A stretch of DNA of 64,000 nucleotides, from assembly GCF_002043095.1 (NCBI RefSeq), contig NZ_MVOC01000055.1:1-64000 (forward strand), read 5' to 3'. Below are positions 24,767 through 33,799 of the stretch, one piece after another (position 1 is the stretch's first letter; each line of letters starts with the position of its first letter). The position numbers and the translations under genes were made by a program. The notes beneath the pieces are model-generated. The model saw only the letters and a program-made list of their open reading frames with translations, did not search any database and was not told the origin of the DNA. This stretch comes from Mycobacterium sp. AT1 (GTDB lineage: Bacteria > Actinomycetota > Actinomycetes > Mycobacteriales > Mycobacteriaceae).

Positions 24767-26931
24767 CGTACCCCCAGCGGATGACCGATCCCGTGGTCGG
24801 CGCGCCACTGTCGCGGGTGGACGGACGGCTCAAGGTGACGGGCGCGGCGCACTACGCCGCCGACAATCCCGTGCCGGACTTCCTCCACGCCGTCCTCGTC
24901 TGCAGCACCGTCGCATCCGGTGCGGTGCAGGGCGTCGACGCGGGGGAGGCCCCGCGGTCACCCGGCGTCATCCGCGTCCTCACCGACTTCCGTCCCGTGA
25001 CCCTGCCCTACGACATCCGGCGCGTCGCCTTCTACGGTCAACCGGTGGCCGTCGTGGTCGGCGACACCCTCGAGGCTGCCACGCACGGTGCCGCGCTGGT
25101 CCGGGTGCGGTACTCGCCGGGCCCGTCGAATACGGACATCGATGCACCACTTGCGATTCCGGAGCCAGGGGAACGCCAGACCGACTATGCCCGCGGCCAG
25201 CCCGAGGCGGCTCTGCGGGCCGCCGCCGTCGTCACCGACCGGCAGTACGCCATCGCCCGCAACAACCACAACCCGATGGAATTGCCAGCCACCGTCGCCA
25301 AGTGGGACGGGGACCGGTTGACGGTCTGGGACAAGACCCAGTCCATCGTCGGCGCCCAGGAAGCCCACGCCGAGGCGCACGGCGTGCCCGTCGACCACGT
25401 GCGGGTGATCTCCCCGTTCGTCGGCGGAGCCTTCGGAAGTGCGGGTCAGACCTGGCCGCACCAGCTGCTGGCCTCGTTCGCCGCCCGCCAGCTTGGCAGA
25501 CCGGTCAAGTTGGTGCTGACCAGGGAACAGACCTACGCGGGCATCGGCTACCGCCCGACAAGCAGGCAGCGCATGGCAATCGGGGCCGACCGGTCGGGGC
25601 GCATCGACGCCATCGTCCACGAGGGCCGGACGGAGACGGCGCGCTACGCCTCCTACGAGGACGGCCTGACCGCGTCGCCGAAGTTCATGTACACCAGCCC
25701 CAACATGCGCTCCACCTACCGGGTGGTGCCGATGGACGTCAACCAGCCGACCTACATGCGCGGGCCAGGAGCCACGACCGGAACGTTCGCCTTGGAGTCG
25801 GCGATGGACGACCTCGCCAACACCATCGGCGTCGACCCCGTCGAGCTGCGGATCCGCAACGAACCCGACCGTGACCAGACCGACGGGCTGCCGTTCTCCA
25901 CCCGCCGCCTCACCGAATGCCTGCGCCGCGGTGCCGACGAATTCGGTTGGGCGCGGCGCAATCCCGTCCCGGGCGCGATTCGGGAGGGCTCCCAACTGAT
26001 CGGCATCGGGATGGCTGCGGCGGGCTATCACACCAGCCGCAGCGAATCCGACGCGATGGCCCGGATCAACGCCGACGGCACGGCCGACGTGCAGACCGCG
26101 ACCAGCGACATGGGACCAGGAACGTACACGTCCATGTCGCAGGTCGCCGCCGACGCGCTGGGCCTGCCCGTCGCCCGCATCCGGTTCGCCCTCGGCGACA
26201 GCGCCTACCCTCCTGCGCCGTCGCACTCGGGTTCGCGGACCATGGCCAGCGTCGGGTCGGCGGTGTTCACGGTGGCCAACACGTTGCGCGACAAGATCGT
26301 TCGCCTTGCCGTCGTCGACCCCGGTTCGCCGTTGAACGGGATGCAGCCCGCCGACGTCGCGGTCTCAGACGGACGCATGTTCGTCGTCAGGGAACCGTCG
26401 CGCGGCGAGAGCTATCGGGATCTGCTGGCCCGGCGCGGCTGGCCGAGCGTCGACTCGCGCGGCACCTGGACGCCCGACACCGCCGACGAACGCTTCTCGA
26501 TGTACGCCTACGGGGCGGTGTTCGCCGAAGTGGCCGTTGACGATTCGCTGGGCGTGGTCCGCGTCCGTCGCGTCACCGCCTGCTACGACGCGGGCCGCGT
26601 GGTCAACCCGAAGCTGGCACACAGCCAGGCGATCGGCGGCATGGTCGGCGGGATCGGCATGGCGCTGCTGGAGGCAACCGAACTCGACCACCGCGACGGT
26701 CGCGTCGTGAATGCGAACATGTCCGACTATCTGGTGCCGGTCAACGCCGACGTGCCGGCGCTCGACGCCACCTTCCTGGCCACGGAGGACGCCATCGCCA
26801 ACCCCATCGGGGTCAAGGGTCTCGGCGAGGTCGTCATCGTGGGGGTCCCCGCCGCCATCGCCAACGCGGTGTTCAACGCGACCGGCAAGCGGGTCACCGA
26901 CCTGCCCATCCGGTTGGAGAATCTGCTCTAG
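24763..26931 (+). CDS. Molybdopterin-binding subunit of a xanthine-oxidase-family dehydrogenase (PaoC/YagR-like)
   Basis: The catalytic subunit, 722 residues, predicted to hydroxylate an aldehyde or N-heterocycle at a Mo-MCD centre. Domains run from the N-terminal aldehyde-oxidase a/b hammerhead (SRVDGRLKVTGAAHYAAD) to Mo-binding loops (GGAFGSAG, TYMRGPGATTG) and the catalytic Glu, E689, in GVKGLGE. The GTG overlaps the upstream stop (GTGA), and an ATG at 24781 is a possible internal start. It has no signal of its own and would be exported with the Tat-tagged small subunit. No XdhC/MocA-type maturation gene is adjacent. Confidence 0.92.
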   Translation: MTYPQRMTDPVVGAPLSRVDGRLKVTGAAHYAADNPVPDFLHAVLVCSTVASGAVQGVDAGEAPRSPGVIRVLTDFRPVTLPYDIRRVAFYGQPVAVVVGDTLEAATHGAALVRVRYSPGPSNTDIDAPLAIPEPGERQTDYARGQPEAALRAAAVVTDRQYAIARNNHNPMELPATVAKWDGDRLTVWDKTQSIVGAQEAHAEAHGVPVDHVRVISPFVGGAFGSAGQTWPHQLLASFAARQLGRPVKLVLTREQTYAGIGYRPTSRQRMAIGADRSGRIDAIVHEGRTETARYASYEDGLTASPKFMYTSPNMRSTYRVVPMDVNQPTYMRGPGATTGTFALESAMDDLANTIGVDPVELRIRNEPDRDQTDGLPFSTRRLTECLRRGADEFGWARRNPVPGAIREGSQLIGIGMAAAGYHTSRSESDAMARINADGTADVQTATSDMGPGTYTSMSQVAADALGLPVARIRFALGDSAYPPAPSHSGSRTMASVGSAVFTVANTLRDKIVRLAVVDPGSPLNGMQPADVAVSDGRMFVVREPSRGESYRDLLARRGWPSVDSRGTWTPDTADERFSMYAYGAVFAEVAVDDSLGVVRVRRVTACYDAGRVVNPKLAHSQAIGGMVGGIGMALLEATELDHRDGRVVNANMSDYLVPVNADVPALDATFLATEDAIANPIGVKGLGEVVIVGVPAAIANAVFNATGKRVTDLPIRLENLL

Positions 26932-26940
26932 CCTGGAAAC

Positions 26941-27798
26941 GTGCCGGAACTACCCGAGGTCGAAGCGCTCGCCGACCACCTCCGCCGCCACGCCACGGGC
27001 CTGACGGTGGGGCGCGTGGACGTCGCGGCCCTGTCCGTGCTCAAGACCTTCGATCCGCCGCCGACCGCGCTGCACGGGCTGACGGTCACCGGCGCCAACC
27101 GGTGGGGCAAGTATCTGGGCCTGCAGGCCGGTGACCTGCACCTGATCACCCACCTGTCGCGGGCCGGCTGGCTGCGCTGGTCGGACAAGCTGTCGCCTGT
27201 CCCGCTGCGTCCGGGTGGCAAGAGCCCCATCGCGCTGCGCGTCCACCTTGGTGACGGGGTCGGCTTCGACCTCACCGAGGCCGGTACGCAGAAGCGCCTC
27301 GCCGTCTGGCTCGTCGACGACCCGATGAAGGTGCCGCAGATCGCCAGCCTTGGCCCCGACGCGCTGTCGTTGAGCCTGGACGGCTTGACCGCCCTGCTCA
27401 AGGGCAACAGCGGGCGCATCAAGACCGTCATCACTGACCAGCGGACGATCGCAGGCATCGGAAATGCCTACAGCGACGAGATACTGCACGTCGCGAAGAT
27501 CTCGCCGTTCGCCACCTCGAGCAGGCTCAGCGAGCCCCAACTCGGTCATCTGTACGACGCGATGATCTCGGTGCTCACCGACGCGGTGGCCCGATCGGTC
27601 GGTCAAGGTGCGGCAACCCTGAAGGGCGAGAAGCGATCTGGGCTGCGCGTGCATGCGCGCACCGGTATGCCGTGCCCGATTTGTGGTGACACCGTGCGTG
27701 AGGTGTCGTTCACCGACAAGTCGTTTCAGTACTGCCCGACGTGTCAGACCGGCGGCAAGATCCTGGCCGACCGGCGAATGTCGAAGCTGCTCAAGTAG
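26941..27798 (+). CDS. Fpg/Nei family DNA glycosylase
   Basis: A base-excision repair glycosylase/AP lyase of 285 residues. The GTG start gives PELPEVE, whose N-terminal proline is the catalytic nucleophile and whose Glu assists. A helix-two-turn-helix region (IAGIGNAYSDEILHVAKISP) and the C-terminal zinc finger CPICGD...YCPTCQTGG are complete. M. tuberculosis Rv0944 at the same place is a shortened relative, so this full-length form is probably the functional version. Confidence 0.92.
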   Translation: MPELPEVEALADHLRRHATGLTVGRVDVAALSVLKTFDPPPTALHGLTVTGANRWGKYLGLQAGDLHLITHLSRAGWLRWSDKLSPVPLRPGGKSPIALRVHLGDGVGFDLTEAGTQKRLAVWLVDDPMKVPQIASLGPDALSLSLDGLTALLKGNSGRIKTVITDQRTIAGIGNAYSDEILHVAKISPFATSSRLSEPQLGHLYDAMISVLTDAVARSVGQGAATLKGEKRSGLRVHARTGMPCPICGDTVREVSFTDKSFQYCPTCQTGGKILADRRMSKLLK

Positions 27799-27813
27799 GT
27801 CGGTGGTCGCGAC

Positions 27814-27862
27814 TTCTGCGCCTTGGTCGCGCATTCGGGCGCAGCACGACCCTGGCGCAGAA
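27814..27862. repeat. Intergenic palindrome, possible terminator
   Basis: Arms TTCTGCGCC (27814-27822) and GGCGCAGAA (27854-27862) with a smaller internal dyad around GCGC. It lies in the gap after the glycosylase gene, and no T-tract follows. It may be a dispersed mycobacterial palindrome or a terminator. Confidence 0.4.
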
Positions 27863-27904
27863 CTCGGCAATGCTTCCCACCGACCGGTTGGTTAGGCTGC
27901 GCGG

Positions 27905-28654
27905 ATGACTCGCCAAAGGATCCTCATCACCGGCGCCAGTTCGGGCCTCGGCGCCGGGATGGCCCGCCAGTTCGCCGCCAGGGGGCGTGACCTCGCGCTG
28001 TGTGCGCGCCGGACCGACAACCTCGAGGAGCTGAAGGCAGAACTGACCGCGCGGCATCCCGGCATCACGGTGGCCGTCGCCGCCCTCGACGTGAACGACC
28101 ACGAGGCGATACCGAAGGTGTTCGCCGAGCTGAGCGACGAACTGGGTGGCGTCGACTGCGTCATCGTCAACGCGGGCATCGGCAAGGGGCACCAGCTCGG
28201 TGGCGGCAAGCTGTGGGCCAACAAGGCCACCATCGAGACCAACCTCGTTGCGGCCCTGGTGCAAATCGAGACGGCGCTGGAGATGTTCACCGCGGCTGGC
28301 GAGGGGCACCTGGTGCTGGTGTCGTCGGTGCTCGGCAACAAGGGCGTGCCAGGGGTCAAGGCCGCCTACGCCGCCAGCAAGGCGGGCGTGAGCTCGCTCG
28401 GTGAATCGCTGCGCGCGGAGTACCCGTCGGGACCCATCAAGATCACCGTGCTCGAGCCCGGTTACATCGAGTCCGAGATGACGGCCAAGTCGAAGACCAC
28501 GACGTTGATGGTCGACAACGAGACCGGCGTCAAGGCCATGGTCGACGCGATCGAGAAGGAGAAGGGTCGCGCCGTCGTGCCGGGCTGGCCGTGGTGGCCG
28601 CTCGTCGAGGTGATGAAGGTGTTGCCGCCGAGGCTGACCAAGTTCTTCGCTTAG
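27905..28654 (+). CDS. Short-chain dehydrogenase/reductase (Rv0945-like)
   Basis: A 249-residue SDR with TGASSGLG at the N-terminus, NAG in VIVNAGIG, catalytic Ser in LVSSVLG and YAASK (YxxxK). The last third is longer and more hydrophobic (PGWPWWPLVEVMKVLPPRL) than in classical SDRs, as in the mycobacterial Rv0945 group. The substrate is unknown. Position between the Fpg-like gene and pgi matches M. tuberculosis. Confidence 0.9.
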   Translation: MTRQRILITGASSGLGAGMARQFAARGRDLALCARRTDNLEELKAELTARHPGITVAVAALDVNDHEAIPKVFAELSDELGGVDCVIVNAGIGKGHQLGGGKLWANKATIETNLVAALVQIETALEMFTAAGEGHLVLVSSVLGNKGVPGVKAAYAASKAGVSSLGESLRAEYPSGPIKITVLEPGYIESEMTAKSKTTTLMVDNETGVKAMVDAIEKEKGRAVVPGWPWWPLVEVMKVLPPRLTKFFA

Positions 28655-28729
28655 GCCCCTCTCGCGATTCGCGAGGCGGCGTAACCGGTGCGACACGACG
28701 GGGAAACACGGTTCCGCTTGTCTTGAGCC

Positions 28730-30019
28730 ATGTTTCATCTTGGCTGGTTCCTGAACTTCGTCGCCGACGAGTGGAACGGGACGTGGGGCGACGGTGGCAG
28801 GGACTTCACCGGCGACTTCTACGTCGAGGTGGCGCGCGACCTCGAGCGCGCCAAGTTCGACTACGTCCTGCTCGAGGACAAGTTGATGGTGTCGACGGCC
28901 TACGGCGGGACCATGGAGTACGACCTCAAGCACGGGGTGAATCCCAAACACGACCCCGTGCCGCTCGCGGTGCTGATGGCCAACGCCACCACGCGACTCG
29001 GCGTCGTTCCGACCATGTCCACGAGCTTCTACCCGCCGTTCCTGCTGGCTCGGCTTGCCAGCACCATCGACCACATCGCCCGCGGCCGGTTCGGCTGGAA
29101 CGTGGTGACCTCCGCCGAGGACCGGTCAGCCCAGAACTTCGGGTTGGACAAGCTCTGGGAGCACGACGAGCGCTACGTGCGCGCCGCCGAGTACCTGGAG
29201 TTGGTGACCAAGCTGTGGGAGTCGTGGGAACCCGATGCGATCGAGCGCAACCACATGACGGGCACGTACGCCAACTACAAGAAGGTCCACACGGTCGACT
29301 TCGAGGGTAAGTACTTCAAGTCTCGCGGCCCGCTGAACACCGCACCGTCGCCGCAACACCGCCCGACGATCGCGCAGGCCGGCGCCTCGCCGCCGGGCCG
29401 TGAACTCGCTGCCAAGCACGCGGACACGATCGTCACCCCCGCCAACGGCGTCGAGGAGATGAAGGCCTACCGCGACGACATCCACGCCAGGATGGCGGCC
29501 AACGGCCGCGATCCGGCGCACTGCAAGGTGCTCTTCCTGGTGTCGCCGATCGTCGCGGACACCCACGACGAGGCGCTCGCCAAGCGCGAGCGGTGGTTCA
29601 GCGATCCGCTCTACGTCGAGTACATGCTTGCCGAAATCTCGTCGATCACCGAGATCGACTTCGCCCAGTTCGACCTGGACGAACCCCTGCCCGAGCTGTG
29701 GACGAACGGCGAGCGAGGCGCCCTTGCGAGTTTCGTGGCGGGCGGGAAGGACAAGACGCTGCGCGAATTGGTCACCGGCAGTGGGATGTCCAGCAACATC
29801 CCCTTCGTCGGGACCCCTGCCGAGGTGGCCGAGGAGATGGGCGACGTGATGGCGGATGTCGGCGGTGACGGCTTCCTCATCACCAGTCCGGTGATGCGGT
29901 TGAACCGCCGCTACGTCACCGAGATCACGGACGGGCTGGTCCCGGAACTCCAGCGGCGCGGTCTCGCCCGGTCGGAGTACACCACCACGATGTTGCGGGA
30001 TCACCTCCGCGAGTTCTAA
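28730..30019 (+). CDS. LLM-class flavin monooxygenase of the NtaA/SnaA/DszA family
   Basis: A 429-residue FMNH2-dependent monooxygenase. The family features are an N-terminal strand FHLGWFLNF, STSFYPPFLLARLASTIDHI and GRFGWNVVTSAEDRSAQNFG in the FMN region, and PTIAQAGASPPGRELAAKHAD. Relatives oxidise nitrilotriacetate, dibenzothiophene sulfone or dimethyl sulfide, and no specific substrate can be chosen. It needs a flavin reductase, none of which is nearby. It is convergent with pgi. Confidence 0.85.
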   Translation: MFHLGWFLNFVADEWNGTWGDGGRDFTGDFYVEVARDLERAKFDYVLLEDKLMVSTAYGGTMEYDLKHGVNPKHDPVPLAVLMANATTRLGVVPTMSTSFYPPFLLARLASTIDHIARGRFGWNVVTSAEDRSAQNFGLDKLWEHDERYVRAAEYLELVTKLWESWEPDAIERNHMTGTYANYKKVHTVDFEGKYFKSRGPLNTAPSPQHRPTIAQAGASPPGRELAAKHADTIVTPANGVEEMKAYRDDIHARMAANGRDPAHCKVLFLVSPIVADTHDEALAKRERWFSDPLYVEYMLAEISSITEIDFAQFDLDEPLPELWTNGERGALASFVAGGKDKTLRELVTGSGMSSNIPFVGTPAEVAEEMGDVMADVGGDGFLITSPVMRLNRRYVTEITDGLVPELQRRGLARSEYTTTMLRDHLREF

Positions 30020-30031
30020 TCGCAAGGGGTG

Positions 30032-31699
30032 TCAGGCGCTGCGGCCGCGTTCCTGGCGGTAGTGCCGCACCAGCGCATCGGTCGAACTGTCGGACTGCTC
30101 GGCGGGCGCGGCGTCCTCGGTGAGAACCGGAAGCAGTGAATTCGCCTGCGTCTTACCTAGTTCCACACCCCACTGGTCGAAGGAGTCGATGCCCCACACG
30201 ACGCCCTCGGTGAACACCTGGTGTTCGTAGAGCGCCACCAGCTGGCCGACCACAGACGGCGTCAGCTTGGTCGCCAGGATCGAGGTGCTCGGCCGGTTGC
30301 CTGGCATCACCTTGTGGGGGACCACCTCGGCCTTGGTGCCCTCGTCGGCGATCTCCTCGGCGGTCTTGCCGAACGCCAGCACCTTGGTCTGGGCGAAGAA
30401 GTTGCTCATCAGCAGGTCGTGCATGCTGCCGGTGCCGTCCCGGGTCGGCAGGTCGTCGGTGGGCTGGGAGAACCCGATGAAGTCGGCGGGGATCAGCCGG
30501 GTGCCTTGATGCAGCAATTGGTAGAACGCGTGCTGACCGTTGGTTCCCGGCTCGCCCCAATAGATTTCGCCGGTCGAGGTGGTAACGGGGCTGCCGTCGG
30601 CCCGCACCGACTTGCCGTTGGACTCCATCGTCAACTGCTGCAGGTACGCCGCGAAGCGCGCCATGTCGTTCGAGTACGGCAGCACCGCGCGCGCCTGGGC
30701 GTCGAAGAAGTCGTTGTACCACAGGCCGATGAGGCCAAGCAGCACAGGCGCATTCGCCTCCAGCGGCGTCGTGCGGAAGTGCTCGTCGACGACGTGGAAG
30801 CCGGCGAGGAACTCGGCGAAACGCTCCTTGCCGATCACGGCCATCACCGAAAGTCCGATCGCGGAGTCCACCGAGTAGCGGCCACCCACCCAGTCCCAGA
30901 AGCCGAACATGTTGGCCGTGTCGATGCCGAATTCGTCGACCAACTTCTCGTTGGTTGAGACCGCGACGAAGTGCTTCGACACCGCCTCATCGCCAAGCGA
31001 ATCGGTGAGCCAGCGGCGGGCCGCCGTCGCGTTGGTCAACGTCTCCAACGTCGAGAACGTCTTGGACGCGACGATGAACAACGTCGAGGCGGGATCGAGT
31101 CCGTCGAGCTTGGCGACCAGGTCGGCGGGGTCGACGTTGGAGACGAAGCGGGCCGAGATGCCGGCGTCGGCGTAGTGGCGCAGTGCCTGGTAGACCATCA
31201 CCGGGCCAAGGTCCGAGCCGCCGATGCCGATGTTGACGACGGTGGTGATGCGTTCACCGGTGGCACCCGTCCACTCACCGCTGCGGAGCTTGTCGGTGAA
31301 CGCCCCCATCGAGTCCAAGACCTCGTGCACGTCGGCGACCACGTCCTGACCGTCGACGGTCAGCGAGGCGTCCTTCGGCAGCCGCAGCGCCGTGTGCAGC
31401 ACCGCGCGGTCCTCCGAGGTGTTGATGTGCGCGCCCGTGAACATCGCGTCACGCTTGCCCTCGAGGTCGGCCGCCTTGGCCAGGTCGACGAGCAGGCTCA
31501 GCGTCTCCCTGGTCACCCGGTGCTTGCTGTAGTCGACGTACAAATCGCCGACGGTGAGCGTCAGTTCCCGACCGCGGGCGGGGTCCTCGGCGAAGAAGTC
31601 CCTGAGGTGCCTTTCGCCGACCTCCTGGTGATGGCGAACCAATGCGTTCCACGCCGGTGTGGCGGTGATGTCGGGAATCCGGGCGGTCTCAGCACTCAT
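30032..31699 (-). CDS. pgi: Glucose-6-phosphate isomerase
   Basis: Interconverts glucose 6-phosphate and fructose 6-phosphate. The 555-residue protein has the full family length. Signatures include VNIGIGGSDLGPVM, the DWVGGRYSVDSAIGL block, GEPGTNGQHAFYQL with the catalytic histidine, and the C-terminal SFDQWGVELGK. The ATG at 31699 starts the conserved N-terminus. It is divergent from the SSADH gene, with 49 bases between starts. Confidence 0.98.
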   Translation of the reverse strand: MSAETARIPDITATPAWNALVRHHQEVGERHLRDFFAEDPARGRELTLTVGDLYVDYSKHRVTRETLSLLVDLAKAADLEGKRDAMFTGAHINTSEDRAVLHTALRLPKDASLTVDGQDVVADVHEVLDSMGAFTDKLRSGEWTGATGERITTVVNIGIGGSDLGPVMVYQALRHYADAGISARFVSNVDPADLVAKLDGLDPASTLFIVASKTFSTLETLTNATAARRWLTDSLGDEAVSKHFVAVSTNEKLVDEFGIDTANMFGFWDWVGGRYSVDSAIGLSVMAVIGKERFAEFLAGFHVVDEHFRTTPLEANAPVLLGLIGLWYNDFFDAQARAVLPYSNDMARFAAYLQQLTMESNGKSVRADGSPVTTSTGEIYWGEPGTNGQHAFYQLLHQGTRLIPADFIGFSQPTDDLPTRDGTGSMHDLLMSNFFAQTKVLAFGKTAEEIADEGTKAEVVPHKVMPGNRPSTSILATKLTPSVVGQLVALYEHQVFTEGVVWGIDSFDQWGVELGKTQANSLLPVLTEDAAPAEQSDSSTDALVRHYRQERGRSA

Positions 31700-31748
31700 A
31701 TCTCGACCCTAGTGCGACGCCGCTTTCGAAGGTGTAAATGATGGACGT

Positions 31749-33197
31749 ATGGATATCGAAAAGCTGCTGTCATCCGTACCCACCGGTCTGTGGATCGGTG
31801 GTGAGGAGCGTGCGGCATCGTCGACCTTCGACGTGCTCAACCCGGCGACCGACGAGGTGTTGACGGCGGTCGGCGACGCCACCCCGGCGGACGGCATCGC
31901 GGCGCTCGACGCGGCAGCGGCCGTGCAGGGCGAGTGGGCCGCCACGGCGCCCCGGGAGCGCGGCGAAATCCTGCGCGCGGTGTTCGAGGCGATCACCGCG
32001 CGCGCCGAGGAGTTCGCGACGCTGATGACGCTGGAGATGGGCAAGGTGCTCGCCGAGAGCATGGGCGAGGTGAAGTACGGCAGCGAGTTCTTCCGCTGGT
32101 TCTCCGAGGAGGCGGTCCGCATTGGTGGCCGCTACACCAAGGCTCCGGCGGGCACCGGTCGCATCATCGTGACCAAGTCGCCCGTCGGCCCGTGCCTCGC
32201 CATCACGCCGTGGAACTTTCCGCTGGCCATGGCCACCCGCAAGATCGGCCCCGCAGTGGCGGCGGGCTGCACGATGATCGTCAAGCCCGCGCAGGAGACG
32301 CCGCTGACGATGCTGCTGCTTGCCAAGCTGATGGACGATGCCGGCCTGCCCAAGGGCGTGCTGTCGATCCTGCCGACCAGCAAGCCCGGTGACCTCACCA
32401 CGGCGCTGATCGACGACGGCAGGCTGCGCAAGCTGACGTTCACTGGCTCGACCGGCGTCGGCAAGGCCCTGGTCAAGCAGAGTGCCGACAAGCTGCTGCG
32501 GCTGTCGATGGAGCTGGGCGGCAACGCGCCGTTCATCGTCTTCGACGACGCCGACGTCGACGCGGCCGTCGAGGGTGCGCTGCTGGCCAAGATGCGCAAC
32601 GGCGGCGAGGCCTGCACGGCGTCCAACCGGTTCCACGTTGCCAACGCGGTGCGCGCCGAATTCACCGAGAAGCTGGTGAAGCGGATGAGCGAGTTCAAGC
32701 TGGGCAACGGGCTGGACGAGTCCTCGACGCTGGGGCCGCTGATCAGCGCCAAGCAGATCGCGACGGTCGAGGACCTGGTGTCCGATGCCGTGTCCAAGGG
32801 CGCCACCGTCGCCGTCGGCGGAGTCAAGCCAGAAGGGGCCGGCCACTTCTACCCGGCGACGGTGCTGGACGGCGTGCCCGCCGAGGCGCGCATCTTCAAG
32901 GAGGAGGTCTTCGGACCCGTCGCGCCCGTCATCGGCTTCGACACCGAGGAAGAGGGCATCGCAGCGGCCAACGACACCGAGTACGGGCTGGCGGCCTACA
33001 TCTACACGCAGGGATTGGATCGCGCGCTGCGGGTGGCCGAGGCGATCGACGCCGGCATGGTGGGCGTCAACCGCGGCGTCATCTCCGACCCGGCGGCGCC
33101 GTTCGGTGGCGTCAAGCAGTCCGGGTTCGGCCGCGAAGGTGGCTCCGAGGGCATCGAGGAATACCTCGAGACCAAGTACATCGCGCTGACCAACTAG
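31749..33197 (+). CDS. NAD-dependent succinate-semialdehyde dehydrogenase-like enzyme
   Basis: An aldehyde dehydrogenase of 482 residues in the GabD branch. Visible are PWNFPLAM, FTGSTGVGKAL, the general base in MELGGNAPF, the catalytic Cys in GGEACTASNR and the C-terminal GGVKQSGFGREGG. It oxidises succinate semialdehyde or a similar short omega-oxo acid to feed the TCA cycle. It is the second member of this branch in the window and is only moderately similar to the one at 7722-9242. A strong hairpin follows the stop. Confidence 0.92.
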   Translation: MDIEKLLSSVPTGLWIGGEERAASSTFDVLNPATDEVLTAVGDATPADGIAALDAAAAVQGEWAATAPRERGEILRAVFEAITARAEEFATLMTLEMGKVLAESMGEVKYGSEFFRWFSEEAVRIGGRYTKAPAGTGRIIVTKSPVGPCLAITPWNFPLAMATRKIGPAVAAGCTMIVKPAQETPLTMLLLAKLMDDAGLPKGVLSILPTSKPGDLTTALIDDGRLRKLTFTGSTGVGKALVKQSADKLLRLSMELGGNAPFIVFDDADVDAAVEGALLAKMRNGGEACTASNRFHVANAVRAEFTEKLVKRMSEFKLGNGLDESSTLGPLISAKQIATVEDLVSDAVSKGATVAVGGVKPEGAGHFYPATVLDGVPAEARIFKEEVFGPVAPVIGFDTEEEGIAAANDTEYGLAAYIYTQGLDRALRVAEAIDAGMVGVNRGVISDPAAPFGGVKQSGFGREGGSEGIEEYLETKYIALTN

Positions 33198-33204
33198 CGG
33201 CTAC

Positions 33205-33231
33205 GGGCCGCCCCGAACCTCGGGGCGGCCC
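33205..33231. terminator. Hairpin terminator between the SSADH gene and aroQ
   Basis: A perfect 12-base stem (GGGCCGCCCCGA with its complement) around a three-base loop. It has no T-tract, as is common in mycobacteria. It lies between two convergent genes and can serve both. Confidence 0.75.
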
Positions 33232-33268
33232 GGTGAAGCCTGCTGCGCCGCAACGCATTCGGATGGTC

Positions 33269-33580
33269 CTAGTGGCCGAGGCGGCCGCGGCCAAGGCGGA
33301 GCAGGATCATGGCCAGATCCTTGCCCTCTGGACCTAGCGAGCTGTATCGCTCGATGACCTTCATTTCGCGACTGTGCACGAGGCGGGTGCCACCGGAGGC
33401 CATCCTGGCCTTGCCGATCATCTGCGACACCTCGGCACGGCGCTGCACCGCGGCCAGGATCTCGGCGTCGAGCCGGTCGATCTCAAGGCGCAGATCGTCG
33501 ATGTCGATCGTGGGTTCGGTTTCGGTACTCATCGGTGGTGACTCCGCTTTCTCGTCGTCTCGTGTGGGTTCTGGTTTCAT
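33269..33580 (-). CDS. aroQ: Intracellular chorismate mutase (AroQ-delta, Rv0948c-like)
   Basis: Converts chorismate to prephenate for phenylalanine and tyrosine. The all-helical AroQ domain covers about residues 28-103 with LRLEIDRLDAEILAAVQRR, RLVHSREMKVIERY and the C-terminal tail LLRLGRGRLGH. In M. tuberculosis the weak activity of this enzyme is boosted by complex formation with DAHP synthase through such a tail, and the tail is conserved here. The ATG at 33580 gives the longer form beginning MKPEP; an internal ATG at 33532 is possible. Confidence 0.95.
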   Translation of the reverse strand: MKPEPTRDDEKAESPPMSTETEPTIDIDDLRLEIDRLDAEILAAVQRRAEVSQMIGKARMASGGTRLVHSREMKVIERYSSLGPEGKDLAMILLRLGRGRLGH

Positions 33581-33607
33581 CCGCAATCCGGCCTCACACA
33601 AGAGACG

Positions 33608-33639
33608 AGCCCCGGATCGCAGAAGCGGACCGCGGGGCT
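33608..33639. other. Hairpin upstream of aroQ and uvrD1
   Basis: AGCCCCG and CGGGGCT form seven-base arms separated by 18 bases in the 219-base divergent gap between aroQ and uvrD1. It could be a leader structure of either gene. Nothing else is recognisable in this gap. Confidence 0.25.
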
Positions 33640-33799
33640 GAAGGGATTCAGCTAGACCACGGGCACCGCAGGTCGGTACCCGTACGTAAATCGTCCACGC
33701 TGATTTAGCACGGCACCGAGTGTGCCACCGAGGGCTACGTCCGCGCAAAGAACGGGTTGCCGCCGGGTGTCTCTGGTCAGCGGTAAGTTGAGTGCCGAC

